The translations under genes and the position numbers were made by a program. Below are positions 42,479 through 52,189 of a DNA stretch of 64,000 nucleotides, one piece after another. Under the pieces are notes generated by a model. That model was not told where the DNA came from, ran no database searches, and saw nothing but the letters and a program-made list of their open reading frames with translations. The stretch is from positions 592,819 to 656,818 of the forward strand of contig NZ_CP083985.1 of NCBI RefSeq assembly GCF_020172665.1. Direction: 5' to 3'. How positions within the stretch are numbered: the stretch's first letter is position 1; every line of letters begins with the position of its first letter. Source of the stretch: [Mycobacterium] zoologicum. Lineage in GTDB: Bacteria; Actinomycetota; Actinomycetes; Mycobacteriales; Mycobacteriaceae.

Positions 42479-44771
42479 GTGTTCGGTTACGGGGTTGGTG
42501 CGGCCAGTGCGGTAGGCGCCTTCTTGGCGTTCGGGTTGGGGCCGATGGCTGCGGCTCCTGCGGCGCAGGCCGAGTTCGATTTCTTCGGTCTGGATCTGGA
42601 CTGGCTGTCGTGGGACACGGCCTGGTGGGATGCGGGGTCGGCGGCGTTCACGCTGCCTGATGGCAGCCCGGACAGTTGGGTGGAGTTCGACACCCAGCTC
42701 TACGACATGCTCTACACCCCGATTCAGTCGTTCTTGGACGACCCGGCCAGCGCGGGCCTGTTGAATCTGATCAACATGCCTTTCGCCGGTCTGGGCGGCG
42801 CGTGTGGGTTGATCTGCAACGGCGCCGACGCGCACCTCGATGACAACGGTGACTTGGTCGCTGCGCAGAACGGCGGCTGGCTGTACGGCAATGGTGGTGA
42901 CGGCTTCGGTGGTTCCGACGGTGGGGCTGCCGGGATGTTCGGCGATGGTGGTGCCGGAGGCGCGGGCACCGATGACGACGTCACCGGTGGCGTCGGGGGC
43001 GCCGGTGGCTGGCTGATGGGTAATGGCGGCACCGGTGGCAACGGTTACGACGCGGCTGCCGACGCCAACGCCCTGGCCGGTGCCAGTGGCGGTAGGGGCG
43101 GTAACGGCGGTAACGGCGGGGCGCAGGGCAACGGCGGTGACGGTGGCCAGGGTGGCAACGCCGCGACGGGCGCCGCGGGAGCGCTCGGTGTCGACGCCGG
43201 CGACGGTGGCACCGGTGGAAACGGCGGCGACGGCGGCGCTGCGGGCAGCGGCTTGAGCGGACTGACCGAGGGCGACGGAGGCAACGCCGGTAACGGCGGT
43301 GCCGGTGGTGCCGGCTACGACGCCGCGGCCGACGCGAACGCGGCACCGGGCACATCCGGCACCGACGGCGGCAGCGGCGGCAATGGTGGTGTGGGTGGTT
43401 CCGGCTTCAACGCCGGCAACGGCGGCAACGGCGGCCTGGCCGGTGACGGCGGCAACGGCGCCGCCGGCGATGCGACCACCCCCGACGGCGGCAACGGCGG
43501 TGACGGCGGCAACCCCGGTACCGGTGGCGCGGCGGGCACCGCCAACGGTGGCAATGACGGCACGGACGGGACCTCACCGACCGGCCCGCAGGGCCACGGT
43601 GGTGATGGTGGCGCAGGCTATGACCCGTCCACCGATGCCAACGCACTGACCGGCGCCAGCGGCGGCAACGGCGGTGACGGTGGTAACGGCGGCGACTACG
43701 GCGACTACGGCGATGGCGGCAACGGCGGCAACGGCGGCACCGGCACCGACGGCGTCGACGGCCACGTCGACAACAACCAGCTGATCGATGGCCAGACCGG
43801 CGGTTCCGGCGGCAACGGCGGCAACGGCGGTGACAGCGGCGCGATCGCCGGCAACGCCGGTAACGGCGGTAATGCCGGCAACGGAGCCAACGGTGGCAAC
43901 GGTGAGATCGGCCAACCGACCGACCCCGGTCCCGGTGGCGGTGCCGGCGTCGGCGGTAGCGATGGCGGTGCCGGCGGCAACGGTGGTAGCGGCGGTACCG
44001 CACTGAACGCCGACGGCAACGGCGGCAATGGCGGCACCGCGGGTAACGGCGGCAACGGCGGCACCGCCGGCGCCGTCCAGCACACCGACACCAGTAACCA
44101 CGCTCGTGCCCAGCACGGCCTGAGCGGCGGTACCGGTGGTAACGGCGGTACCGGCGGCGACGGCGGCCTGGGCGGTGTCAACGGCAGCCACGGCGCCAGC
44201 ACCGACGGTGGTAACGGCGGCAACGGCGGTGACACGTTCACCAAGACGCCCAACGACTACAACAACGGTCTTGTCGATGTGGCCGGGCTCGCCGGCAACG
44301 GCGGCAACGGCGGTGCCGGCGGCTCTGGCGGGTTGAACGCGGGTAACGGCGGCGACGGCGGCAACGGTGGCAACGGCAACACCGTGGTCGTCAATGGCCC
44401 GGGCGGCACCGGCCCGACCGGGCACGGCGGCGACGGCGGGGTGGCCGGCGCCGGTGGTGACGGTGGCGCCGGTGGTGACGGCATCGGCGGTGTGACCGGC
44501 GGCACCGGTGGTAACGGCGGAACCGGCGGAATCGCCGGCGGCAACAGCGGCTACAACGCCACCGGCGGGCAGGGCGGTGACGGCGGTGCCGGTGGCACCA
44601 GCGAATCCGGCACCGGCGGTCTCGGCGGTAACGGCGGCGACGGCGGCTCCAGCCAGAACGGCAGCGTCAACTCCGGCGACGGGGGTACCGGTGGTGCCGG
44701 CGGCGTCGGCGGCAACGGCGGCCCGGACGGCACCCCCCGGCAACTCGGGTGCGCGCGGCGCCGACGGGTAA
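42479..44771 (+). CDS. Exported PGRS-type glycine/asparagine-rich repeat protein without PE domain, probable 3' frameshift
   Basis: The frame starts at GTG 42479, directly after an in-frame TGA, with GYGVGAASAVGAFLAFG. A signal peptide ends near APAAQA. A roughly 90-residue unique segment rich in Trp and Asp is followed by GGxGGN repeats. The module GYD..(A/T)DANA..G.SG recurs at about 43042, 43313 and 43617. As written, the frame runs past 44771 into the antisense of the amidase gene. One base fewer in the C6 tract at 44733-44738 would give the ending GTPGNSGARGADG and stop at 44769-44771, just before a terminator. Such proteins are surface-exposed or secreted; function unknown. Confidence 0.75.
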
Positions 44772-44790
44772 CGGCCGACCGCAACAGACG

Positions 44791-44817
44791 AGAAATGCCC
44801 CGCCAAGGGGCATTTCT
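44791..44817. terminator. Intrinsic terminator between PGRS gene and amidase
   Basis: AGAAATGCCCC and GGGGCATTTCT form a perfect 11-bp stem around a 5-base loop, followed by TGTTT on the plus strand. It lies 20 bases after the expected PGRS stop and 23 bases before the end of the convergent amidase gene. It can serve both directions. Confidence 0.85.
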
Positions 44818-44839
44818 TGTTTCCGGGGCAGGACTCCGG

Positions 44840-46285
44840 CTAGCCGACCTGACTCAGCAGCAACTCCGTCGGGGGCCGGCGCGCAATCCACGGCTGCACC
44901 GATTCGATCTGTGCCGCAAGGGAAATCAGCGTGGCCTCGTCGTTGGCCCGGGACACCAGATGGACCGCCTCGGGTATACCGGCCGCATCGATGCCGACCG
45001 GGACCGACATCGCCGGCTGGCCGCTGTAGCACTGCGGGAAGGTGAACGGGATGAACTTCAGCATCCGCAGCATGGCGCGGGTCGGTCCGTAGCCCTCGAA
45101 ATAGCCCACCTGCACCGGCGGCATCGCCACCACCGGGGTCATCAGGATGTCGAAGTCGGCGATCCGACGCTGCGAGCGGGCGGTGATGCGCGGCTCGGCG
45201 GCGACCGCGCGCCGCGCAACCCAGTCCGGGACCAGCCGGCTGGTGCGGGCCTCGGCCTGCATCCGCCGTTCCAGCAGTTCGGTTCTCGGCAGCCGTGCGA
45301 TCTCGTGCGCGAACCCGTTCATGAACATGGCCAGCACCGCCGGGATCGCGATCACCGGATAGACCGGGTCACGTTCGACGACCTCGTGGCCCAGTGAACG
45401 CAGCAGCTCCGCGGTCTCCAGCACCGGCCGGCGCACCTCGTCACTCACGTTCACCGGGACCACCGGCTTGAACGACATCGCGATCCGCAGCGGCCGCGTG
45501 GGCGCCCGCAGCGCGTCCATGAGCGGCGGCGCCGGTGGGGGAGAAGGGATTTCGTCGTCCGGCTCGGGCCCGGTCATCATGTCGTGCAGTAGTGCCGCGT
45601 CGTAGACGCTACGGGTCAGCGGCCCGATGTGGTTGAGGCCGTGGAAGCGGTAGGCGCGCTCGGGTGACTCCTTGGTGCTGATCCGTCCGCGCTGTCCCTT
45701 GAGCCCGACGATCCCGCAGCAGGCCGCCGGGATGCGGACCGAACCGCCGCTGTCGCTGCCTGTCGCGCCGGGCACCATCCCGGCTGCGACCGCCGCGGCC
45801 GAGCCCCCGCTGGAGCCGCCGGGCGTGCGGTACAGATCCCACGGGTTGCGCGTCACGCCCCAGGTCGCCGATTCGCAGACCGGGTAGGCGCCGAACTCCG
45901 ACAGATGGGTCTTGCCGATGATCACCGCACCGGCGGCGCGCAGCCGGCGCACGGCTGCACTGTCGGTGCTGGCCGGGCCCACGTCAATCCCGGTGCCGCA
46001 CATCGACGAAACGCCCGCGACGTCGGTGTCGTCCTTGACCGCGATCGGCACACCGGCCAGCGGAAGCTGCTCTCCGGCGGCCAGCCGCCGCTCGACCTGC
46101 GCGGCGTCGGCCATCGCCCGGTCGCCCATCACCGTGCGAAACACGTTCAGAATCGGGTCAAGTCGGGCGATCCGGTCCAGGTACAGGGTCACCAGCTCGC
46201 GTGGTGCCACTTCCCGCTGCTGCACCAATTGCGCAAGGCGCGCCACACCGGCGAACGCCAGATCGTCATCGTGCGCGGCAGGCAT
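44840..46285 (-). CDS. Amidase signature family hydrolase
   Basis: The 481-residue protein starts at ATG 46285 after AAAGGATGCGAGG. The Ser-cisSer-Lys triad is visible: Lys84 (PIAVKDD), serines 158/159 (TPGGSSGGS) and Ser182 (GSDSGGSVR). Family members hydrolyse amide bonds of small molecules or peptides. It is followed on the same strand by an FAD oxidase and an ABC transporter, perhaps a small-molecule processing set. Substrate unknown. Confidence 0.92.
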   Translation of the reverse strand: MPAAHDDDLAFAGVARLAQLVQQREVAPRELVTLYLDRIARLDPILNVFRTVMGDRAMADAAQVERRLAAGEQLPLAGVPIAVKDDTDVAGVSSMCGTGIDVGPASTDSAAVRRLRAAGAVIIGKTHLSEFGAYPVCESATWGVTRNPWDLYRTPGGSSGGSAAAVAAGMVPGATGSDSGGSVRIPAACCGIVGLKGQRGRISTKESPERAYRFHGLNHIGPLTRSVYDAALLHDMMTGPEPDDEIPSPPPAPPLMDALRAPTRPLRIAMSFKPVVPVNVSDEVRRPVLETAELLRSLGHEVVERDPVYPVIAIPAVLAMFMNGFAHEIARLPRTELLERRMQAEARTSRLVPDWVARRAVAAEPRITARSQRRIADFDILMTPVVAMPPVQVGYFEGYGPTRAMLRMLKFIPFTFPQCYSGQPAMSVPVGIDAAGIPEAVHLVSRANDEATLISLAAQIESVQPWIARRPPTELLLSQVG

Positions 46286-46370
46286 CCTCGCATCCTTTCC
46301 CCCTTGCGCCACAATACCTACCCCGCGCTGCGCCAACGTGTGCGCGCGGCGGCGACACACCCCGGATTCG

Positions 46371-47735
46371 TCAGCTGGTCGCGGGCTCGATGTTGTGGTT
46401 GCGGGTGAACCGGTTGGTCGGGTCCAGGCGAGCCTTGAGTTCGGCCAGCCGGCGATAGCCGTCGTCGCCGAAGGTGGCCCGGATGCGGTCCTGGCCTTCG
46501 TCGCCGACGAAGTTCAGGTAGGCGCCGGCGGGGCCGAGCGGCCGTAGGATCTCGAACGCCTGCTTGGCCCACGCGGTGCAGCGGGCGCTGTCTGCTGGAT
46601 CGGTCCAGGTCGTCATGAGATGGATGATGTACGGGTGCTCACGGGCGACGATGGCCGTCGACTCCGGCGGAACCCGGCTGGCGAACCCGCCGAGCCGGAT
46701 CAGGTGCAGCCGGGTCTGCGCCGAGGGCCGCGACCGGCCCAGCAGCGCGATACGCCGGATCGCCTCATCGGTGAGCTCGGTGACGAACAGCGACTTCCAG
46801 TAGTTCAGCCAGCCGTACGGCGCCGTGTAGTCCAGGGCCTGCTGCCACGTCGAGTAGTCCAGCTTGTGCTGCACCGCCACCACCGGCTTGGCGGCCACCC
46901 CGCGAACGTTCAGCAGGGCACTGACGTCGTCGCTGCCGACCTGGTCGGTCCGCGTCGAACAGGCCAGCACGTTGACCAGTGACTGCCCCGTGGTGAGGTC
47001 GGAGGAGAAGTCGAGGATGGACGCCAGGTGATCGGGTGCGTTGTCCATCTGGGCCCGGAAGTGCTTGAGCGCCGCCTCGGCGTCGGTGTCGGGGTAGGAC
47101 TGCACGCCGGCGATCACCCCGTCGATCGGGTGCAGCCGCAGTACGAACTGCGCCACCACGCCGAAGTTGCCGCCACCGCCCCGCAGGCCCCACAGCACGT
47201 CGGCGTTCTCGGTCTCACTGACCGTCATGACCTCGCCGGAAGCCGTCACCAGCGTGGCGCCGATCAGGTTGTCGCAGGTCATACCGTGGGCGCGGGACAG
47301 CCATCCGATGCCGCCACCGAGACCGAAGCCGCCGACACCCGTCGTCGAGACCACCCCGCCGGGGGTGGCCAGGCCGTGCCGGCTGGTGGCCGGGTCCACG
47401 TCACCCCAGGTGGCGCCGGCGTCGACGTAGGCCACCCGGGCGTCGGCGTCCACTCGCACCCCGCGCATCTGGCTCAGGTCGATGACGATGCCGCCGTCGG
47501 TGGCCGAGTGGCCGGCGACGCTGTGGCCGCCGCTGCGCACGGCGATCTCGGCGCCGGAGGCCACCGCATGGCGGACGGCGGCGACGATGTCGTCCTGCGA
47601 GCGGCACTGCAGCACCAGCGCGGGCCGCTTGTCGATCAGGCCGTTGAAGACCTGCCGCACCTCGTCGTAGCGGGCGTCTCCCGGCAGGATCGCGTCACCG
47701 GTGAAGCCGGGCACGGTAGGGGCGTTCGCTGTCAT
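46371..47735 (-). CDS. FAD-linked oxidase (berberine bridge enzyme-like)
   Basis: The 454-residue protein starts at ATG 47735. The FAD-binding type 4 domain contains RSGGHSVAGHS, whose histidine is the usual covalent FAD site. It also has GVVSTTGVGGFGLGGGIGWLSR and GLRGGGGNFGVV. The C-terminal BBE domain ends YRRLAELKARLDPTNRFTRNHNIEP. There is no export signal. These enzymes oxidise sugars or secondary metabolites. It lies between the amidase and ABC transporter genes. Confidence 0.92.
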   Translation of the reverse strand: MTANAPTVPGFTGDAILPGDARYDEVRQVFNGLIDKRPALVLQCRSQDDIVAAVRHAVASGAEIAVRSGGHSVAGHSATDGGIVIDLSQMRGVRVDADARVAYVDAGATWGDVDPATSRHGLATPGGVVSTTGVGGFGLGGGIGWLSRAHGMTCDNLIGATLVTASGEVMTVSETENADVLWGLRGGGGNFGVVAQFVLRLHPIDGVIAGVQSYPDTDAEAALKHFRAQMDNAPDHLASILDFSSDLTTGQSLVNVLACSTRTDQVGSDDVSALLNVRGVAAKPVVAVQHKLDYSTWQQALDYTAPYGWLNYWKSLFVTELTDEAIRRIALLGRSRPSAQTRLHLIRLGGFASRVPPESTAIVAREHPYIIHLMTTWTDPADSARCTAWAKQAFEILRPLGPAGAYLNFVGDEGQDRIRATFGDDGYRRLAELKARLDPTNRFTRNHNIEPATS

Positions 47736-47769
47736 TGCTTCCTTCGTGTCGGCCGTGGGTCGGCGTTGC

Positions 47770-50301
47770 TCACTCGTCGCGAAGCTCGGTGGCCGGGGTG
47801 GCCCGGGTGCTCTTCCATGCCGGGATGATGGCCGCGAAGACCGCGGCGACGGTGGCCAGCGCCGCGTACATCAGTGCGTCGGTCCAGGGAAACACCAGCG
47901 GCGTGACCAGTCCGACATTGACGACGGCCGCGCGCCGCACCGCTTCGGAGATCGCGATCGAGAGCACCCCGCCGAACAGCCCGCCGGCGGCACCGGCGAT
48001 GACGGCCTCGATGGTGGTGATGGAAAACACCCTCAACCGGGTGGCGCCCAGCGCCTGGATCAGCGCGACCTCGCGCTTGCGTCTCATGCCGACCAGCAGC
48101 AGCGTCGAGAGCACCGAGACGAAGGCGATGGCCAGCAGACCGAACTTCAGGGTGTTCAGCGGAGTCAGGTAGCGGCCGATCGAGGTGGCGATGTCCGAGG
48201 CGTAGCCGGCGGTGTCGACCGCTTTCACGGGTTGGTCGAACTGCGTCCCGCTGATGCTGTCGATGACCTCGTCGGAGTTGAATCCGTCCGCCGGAGTCGC
48301 GAAGATCAGCCCGGCGGGCTGCGGGCCGTAGATCTGCTCGGCGATCGAGTACGGCATATAGATGCGCCGGCCGCCGTATTCGGGGGTGGCAACAATGGTG
48401 CCGATACTCATCGCCTGGGCGTCGAGTCCACTTCCGAATACGAGTGTGTCACCGATGTGGAGACCCTTCTCGCGTGCAAGCACGCTGCCGATGACGACTT
48501 CATTGGCTTTCTGGCTCGCCTCCGGGGATTGACCGGCGAGTAATCCGAATGGAAATGTCGGCCGGTCCTGAGCCTGAATATGCGCCAGCGACCCGTCCTT
48601 GAGACTGATCTCGATTTCGGCCATCCGCTCGGTTTTCGCCACGCCGGCCAGCGCGTTGAGTTTGTTGACCGTCTGCGGGGCGAATCGGGCGTCAATGGGC
48701 CCGTAGTCGGCGAACTGCGTGGTGGTGATGGCGATGCGTCCGTCGGCCTGTGACTCGGCGACCTTGGTGGCGCCCATGTGGATCGCGACCAGGAACCCGG
48801 ACAGCAGGATGGCCACCACGACGGGTACCGCGATCGCACCGGAGATGGCCGCGGTGCGCGATCGGTCGGAGCGCAGCGCGTTGAGCGCAATCGTGACCGA
48901 GGCCCCGTGCGACTTGTTCGACTTGGGCCGCAAGCTGGTGATGGCCTGCGCGCTCAGGTAGGCGGTGGCCAGCAGCAGGCCGATCAGGGCCACGACGGCG
49001 CCGAGGTCGGCGATGATGGCCTGCCAGGCCGCCAGTGCCCCGGACAGCGTCGCCAGCCGGGCGGCGATCACGCCGCCCAGGCCGATGGCCAGCAGCAGCA
49101 GTGCCTTGAACCAGATCTTGCGCTGGGTGGTCTGCTCCTGAGCCGCCCGCCCGGACAGTTCGGCCGCGATCGGGGTGTTCGACGCCGACAGCGCCGGGCC
49201 CAGTGCGGCCCCGATCGCCAGCAGGATGCCGGCGATGATGCCGGCCACCAGGATCGCCGGTTTGAGGACGACCGGGACGGTGACGCCGACGAATCGCTCG
49301 GTGAGTTCGCTGGCGCTGGCCACGATGGGTTCGGAGATCACGACGCCGGTCGCCACGCCCATCGCCGAGCCGACCGCGCCCAACAGGCCTGCCTCGCTGA
49401 GGAATCCGGTCATGATCGACGCCGGTGACGCGCCCAGCGCGGAGGCGATGGCGATCTCGCGGCGGCGTTCCTCGACGGACAGCCGGGTGATCTGGGTGAT
49501 CAGGATGACGCCGACGCCCACCGAGATCAGGGCGAAGATGCCCAGCAGCGGCAGCAGGACGTCGTTGACGTTGTAGCCGCGGGCCGGCTCGCTGCGGGGC
49601 TGCACGTTGTAGGTGGGTCCCAGGGTGGTCTTCAGGTCCCGCTGGACCGCGTCGGCGTCGGCGTCCTTGGTCAGCGTCACGTAGATCATGTCGACCCGGT
49701 CGCCGCGGGCGAACTGGGTCTTGGCCATGCTCAGCGGCAGCACCGCGACCAGGCCGTTGTTGACGTCGTCGAGGTCGGAGACCCGCTGGAACTTCTCCAG
49801 CGAGAGCTGTCCGACGTCGGTGACCAGGTTGGCCGACGAGTCCAGCTTGTCGCCCAGGACCTGCGAGATCGCCGGGGGCGGCTCGTGCTGGCCGGACTGG
49901 CAGACCTTGGGGTTGACGATCCACTGCGCCGAGCAGTCGGCGCCCAGGGCGAGCCCGAAGGTCTCCTTGCCGTCGTTGCGGATCATCGTCACACCGCGGA
50001 TCACGGGCACCACGGCGGCGACGCCGGGAACCGTACGGGCGTTCTCGATGACGGACGGGCTGATGCCACCACGTGTCGCGGCGCCCACCACGCGCACCGG
50101 TGCGGGTCCGGCGATCTGGTAGCCGACGTCGTCGACGGCCTTGGAGACGCTGGTGACCTCGATCATGACGGCCACCACCACGGCGACGCCGCCGCCGAGC
50201 GAGAATGCCGCCAGTGCGGCCCGGAATGCGTGTTTACGAACGGCCCGAAAATTGATAATCCGGAGCAGGCCGAAAGTCGCGGCTAATGTTCCGCGAGCCA
50301 T
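47770..50301 (-). CDS. ABC transporter permease with two FtsX domains (MacB/LolCDE-like)
   Basis: The 843-residue protein starts at ATG 50301. It has an N-terminal membrane helix (about 26-47), a large extracytoplasmic region, and two FtsX permease segments. These are at about 285-380 (SVEERRREIAIASALGASPASIMTGFLSEAGLLG) and near the C-terminus (MRRKREVALIQALGATRLRVFSITTIEAV). This two-FtsX layout is typical of lipoprotein, lipid or peptide exporters in actinobacteria. Its start overlaps the ATPase gene by 19 bases. Confidence 0.9.
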   Translation of the reverse strand: MARGTLAATFGLLRIINFRAVRKHAFRAALAAFSLGGGVAVVVAVMIEVTSVSKAVDDVGYQIAGPAPVRVVGAATRGGISPSVIENARTVPGVAAVVPVIRGVTMIRNDGKETFGLALGADCSAQWIVNPKVCQSGQHEPPPAISQVLGDKLDSSANLVTDVGQLSLEKFQRVSDLDDVNNGLVAVLPLSMAKTQFARGDRVDMIYVTLTKDADADAVQRDLKTTLGPTYNVQPRSEPARGYNVNDVLLPLLGIFALISVGVGVILITQITRLSVEERRREIAIASALGASPASIMTGFLSEAGLLGAVGSAMGVATGVVISEPIVASASELTERFVGVTVPVVLKPAILVAGIIAGILLAIGAALGPALSASNTPIAAELSGRAAQEQTTQRKIWFKALLLLAIGLGGVIAARLATLSGALAAWQAIIADLGAVVALIGLLLATAYLSAQAITSLRPKSNKSHGASVTIALNALRSDRSRTAAISGAIAVPVVVAILLSGFLVAIHMGATKVAESQADGRIAITTTQFADYGPIDARFAPQTVNKLNALAGVAKTERMAEIEISLKDGSLAHIQAQDRPTFPFGLLAGQSPEASQKANEVVIGSVLAREKGLHIGDTLVFGSGLDAQAMSIGTIVATPEYGGRRIYMPYSIAEQIYGPQPAGLIFATPADGFNSDEVIDSISGTQFDQPVKAVDTAGYASDIATSIGRYLTPLNTLKFGLLAIAFVSVLSTLLLVGMRRKREVALIQALGATRLRVFSITTIEAVIAGAAGGLFGGVLSIAISEAVRRAAVVNVGLVTPLVFPWTDALMYAALATVAAVFAAIIPAWKSTRATPATELRDE

Positions 50302-51080
50302 GTCACATTGTTGGGCGTGTGTGCCATTCCGCTGTCGGTTTCAATTTCGCCGTCGAGTAGCGAAACCAAACGCGGGGCGTCGTCGGCGATCTTCCGGTCG
50401 TGGGTTACCAGAACAATTGTCTGGCCAGCCGCATTGAGGTTATATAGCGCGTCCATGACGCGCTGTCCGTTATTGGTGTCGAGATTACCGGTCGGCTCGT
50501 CGGCGAGAATGACATCGGGCTTCATGAACAATGCCCGGGCCACGGCCACGCGCTGCTGTTCGCCACCGGACAGCTCTGATGGGGTGCGCTTGGACTTCGC
50601 GGCCAGGCCGACCTGGTCGAGCAGGTTCATGGCGTGGGCGTGCTGTTCGCGGCCGGATCGGCCGGCCAGCAGGCCCGGCAGCATGACGTTCTCCGCGACC
50701 GTCAGGCCGGCCAGCAGGTTGAAGGCCTGGAAGACGTAGCCGAGGGTCTGGCATCGCACGGTGGCCAGCTGCTTGCGGGACAGCTGCGAGACGCTCTGAC
50801 CGTTGATCATGACGTCGCCGGAGGTCGGCAGGTCCAGCAGGCCGAGGATGCTGAGCAGCGTCGACTTGCCCGATCCCGAGGGGCCGACCAGGGCGACGAA
50901 TTCGCCGCGGGTGATCTGAAGATCGATGTTGCGCAATACCGGTGTCGCCGAATCGCCTTCACCGAACTGCTTGTTCAGGCCGCGCGCCTCCAGAACCACC
51001 GGGGGCCGAAGAAGAACCGGCGCGGTGTGTCCGTTATGGTCCAGATCTATATCGATGGTGTGCATCTCGGTCCTGATCAT
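50283..51080 (-). CDS. ABC transporter ATP-binding protein (MacB/LolD type)
   Basis: The 265-residue protein starts at ATG 51080 with GGAG five bases upstream. It has Walker A VGPSGSGKST (66-75), Q-loop VFQAFNLLAGLT, signature LSGGEQQRVAVARAL, Walker B VILADEPTGNLD and switch His LVTHD. An N-terminal extension of about 28 residues precedes the NBD. It powers the overlapping FtsX-type permease. Confidence 0.95.
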   Translation of the reverse strand: MIRTEMHTIDIDLDHNGHTAPVLLRPPVVLEARGLNKQFGEGDSATPVLRNIDLQITRGEFVALVGPSGSGKSTLLSILGLLDLPTSGDVMINGQSVSQLSRKQLATVRCQTLGYVFQAFNLLAGLTVAENVMLPGLLAGRSGREQHAHAMNLLDQVGLAAKSKRTPSELSGGEQQRVAVARALFMKPDVILADEPTGNLDTNNGQRVMDALYNLNAAGQTIVLVTHDRKIADDAPRLVSLLDGEIETDSGMAHTPNNVTWLAEH

Positions 51081-51327
51081 GAATCTCCATCGGGCGTGTG
51101 TAGGACAGGGCCATGCCTGCGTAGGGCGAGTTCCTCAATATCCACAGCCCGACCCCGACGGTCCTGCGCTACGCGATGGTCAAACCTGATCATACCGATC
51201 TGAGCGCTCGGCCAAAAATCATTTCTGCGTGACTCCGCACACGCTCGGGTGGGAAAAGCGGCCGTTCAGCCCGCTTTCCTGCTGGTGACGAACCGATAGC
51301 CACAGAAATGGACATCTCCGGCGTCGG
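51081..51327. other. Intergenic region, no gene supported
   Basis: This 247-bp stretch marks the right edge of the accessory block; backbone order resumes with the Rv0495c-like gene. It should hold the ABC operon promoter. I see no clear RNA gene, terminator or repeat in it. Confidence 0.5.
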
Positions 51328-52128
51328 TCAGTCCGGTAGGTCTCGTGCGGCCCGGGTTGCAGGATGCTCGGCCACCAGCCCCAGCTCGTTTCGTCGCGCA
51401 CATATCGTGGCCAGCTCGCCGTAGGCCTTCTCGCCCAACAGTTCGGTGAGCTCCGGTGCCAGGCTCTGCCAGACCTGCCTGCTGCCGACGTGCGCAGCCG
51501 GGTCGCCCGAGCAGTACCAGTGCAGGTCGGCGCCGCCGGGGCCCCAGCCGCGCCGGTCGAACTCGGTGATCGTGGTCTTGAGGATCTCGGTGTCGTCGGG
51601 GCGGGTCACCCACTCCTGGCTGCGCCGGATCGGCAGCTGCCAGCACACCTCCGGCTTCATGGTCAGCGGCTCCACCCCCAGCCGCACCGCCTTGATGTGC
51701 AGGGCGCAGCCGGCGCCGCCGGCGAATCCGGGCCGGTTCAAGAAGATGCAGGCGCCCTTGACGGTTCGGGTGCGCAGCTGCTGCTCGCCGTCGTTCTCGT
51801 CGAGTTCCAGATAGCCCTTTTTGCCCAGGCCCTTGTCGCGCAGCTGCCAGTCGGCGTCAGTGAGTTTCGACACCGCGTCGTCGAGGTTGGCGCGATCGTC
51901 GTCGTCGCACAGGAACGCACCGTGCGAACAGCATCCGTCGTCGGGGCGCCCGGACACGATGCCCTTGCAGGCCGCGGTGCCGAAAACGCACGTCCAGCGT
52001 GAAAGCAGCCAGGTCAGATCGGCCGCGATCAGGTGTTCGGGGTTGTCCGGGTCGTAGAACTCCACCCATTCGCGGGCGAAGTCCAGGCCGACCTCACCGG
52101 GGCGGGGGCTGGGTTGCGCTGGGGTCAC
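51328..52128 (-). CDS. Cysteine-rich conserved protein, Rv0495c-like
   Basis: The 266-residue protein starts at GTG 52128. Clustered cysteines ([41 protein letters not shown]) suggest a bound metal or Fe-S cluster. Length and position next to ppx fit Rv0495c. No catalytic family is recognised with confidence. It is divergent from ppx with 61 bp between the starts. Confidence 0.8.
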   Translation of the reverse strand: MTPAQPSPRPGEVGLDFAREWVEFYDPDNPEHLIAADLTWLLSRWTCVFGTAACKGIVSGRPDDGCCSHGAFLCDDDDRANLDDAVSKLTDADWQLRDKGLGKKGYLELDENDGEQQLRTRTVKGACIFLNRPGFAGGAGCALHIKAVRLGVEPLTMKPEVCWQLPIRRSQEWVTRPDDTEILKTTITEFDRRGWGPGGADLHWYCSGDPAAHVGSRQVWQSLAPELTELLGEKAYGELATICARRNELGLVAEHPATRAARDLPD

Positions 52129-52189
52129 AAAACTCCACGCTAGACCAGAAATTCGCGACGACGGCGCGTCGCCCCACTAAGTTGGGTGC

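Noticed and set aside
42915..44720. Regular GGCAACGGCGG repeats considered as a CRISPR or non-coding satellite
   Set aside because: The repeats keep the reading frame, encode Gly-Gly-Asn units and lack spacers of constant length.
43574..44806. 410-codon minus-strand Ala/Val/Thr-rich frame
   Set aside because: It is the antisense of the GGC/AAC repeats of the PGRS gene; the repeats open several frames by composition alone.
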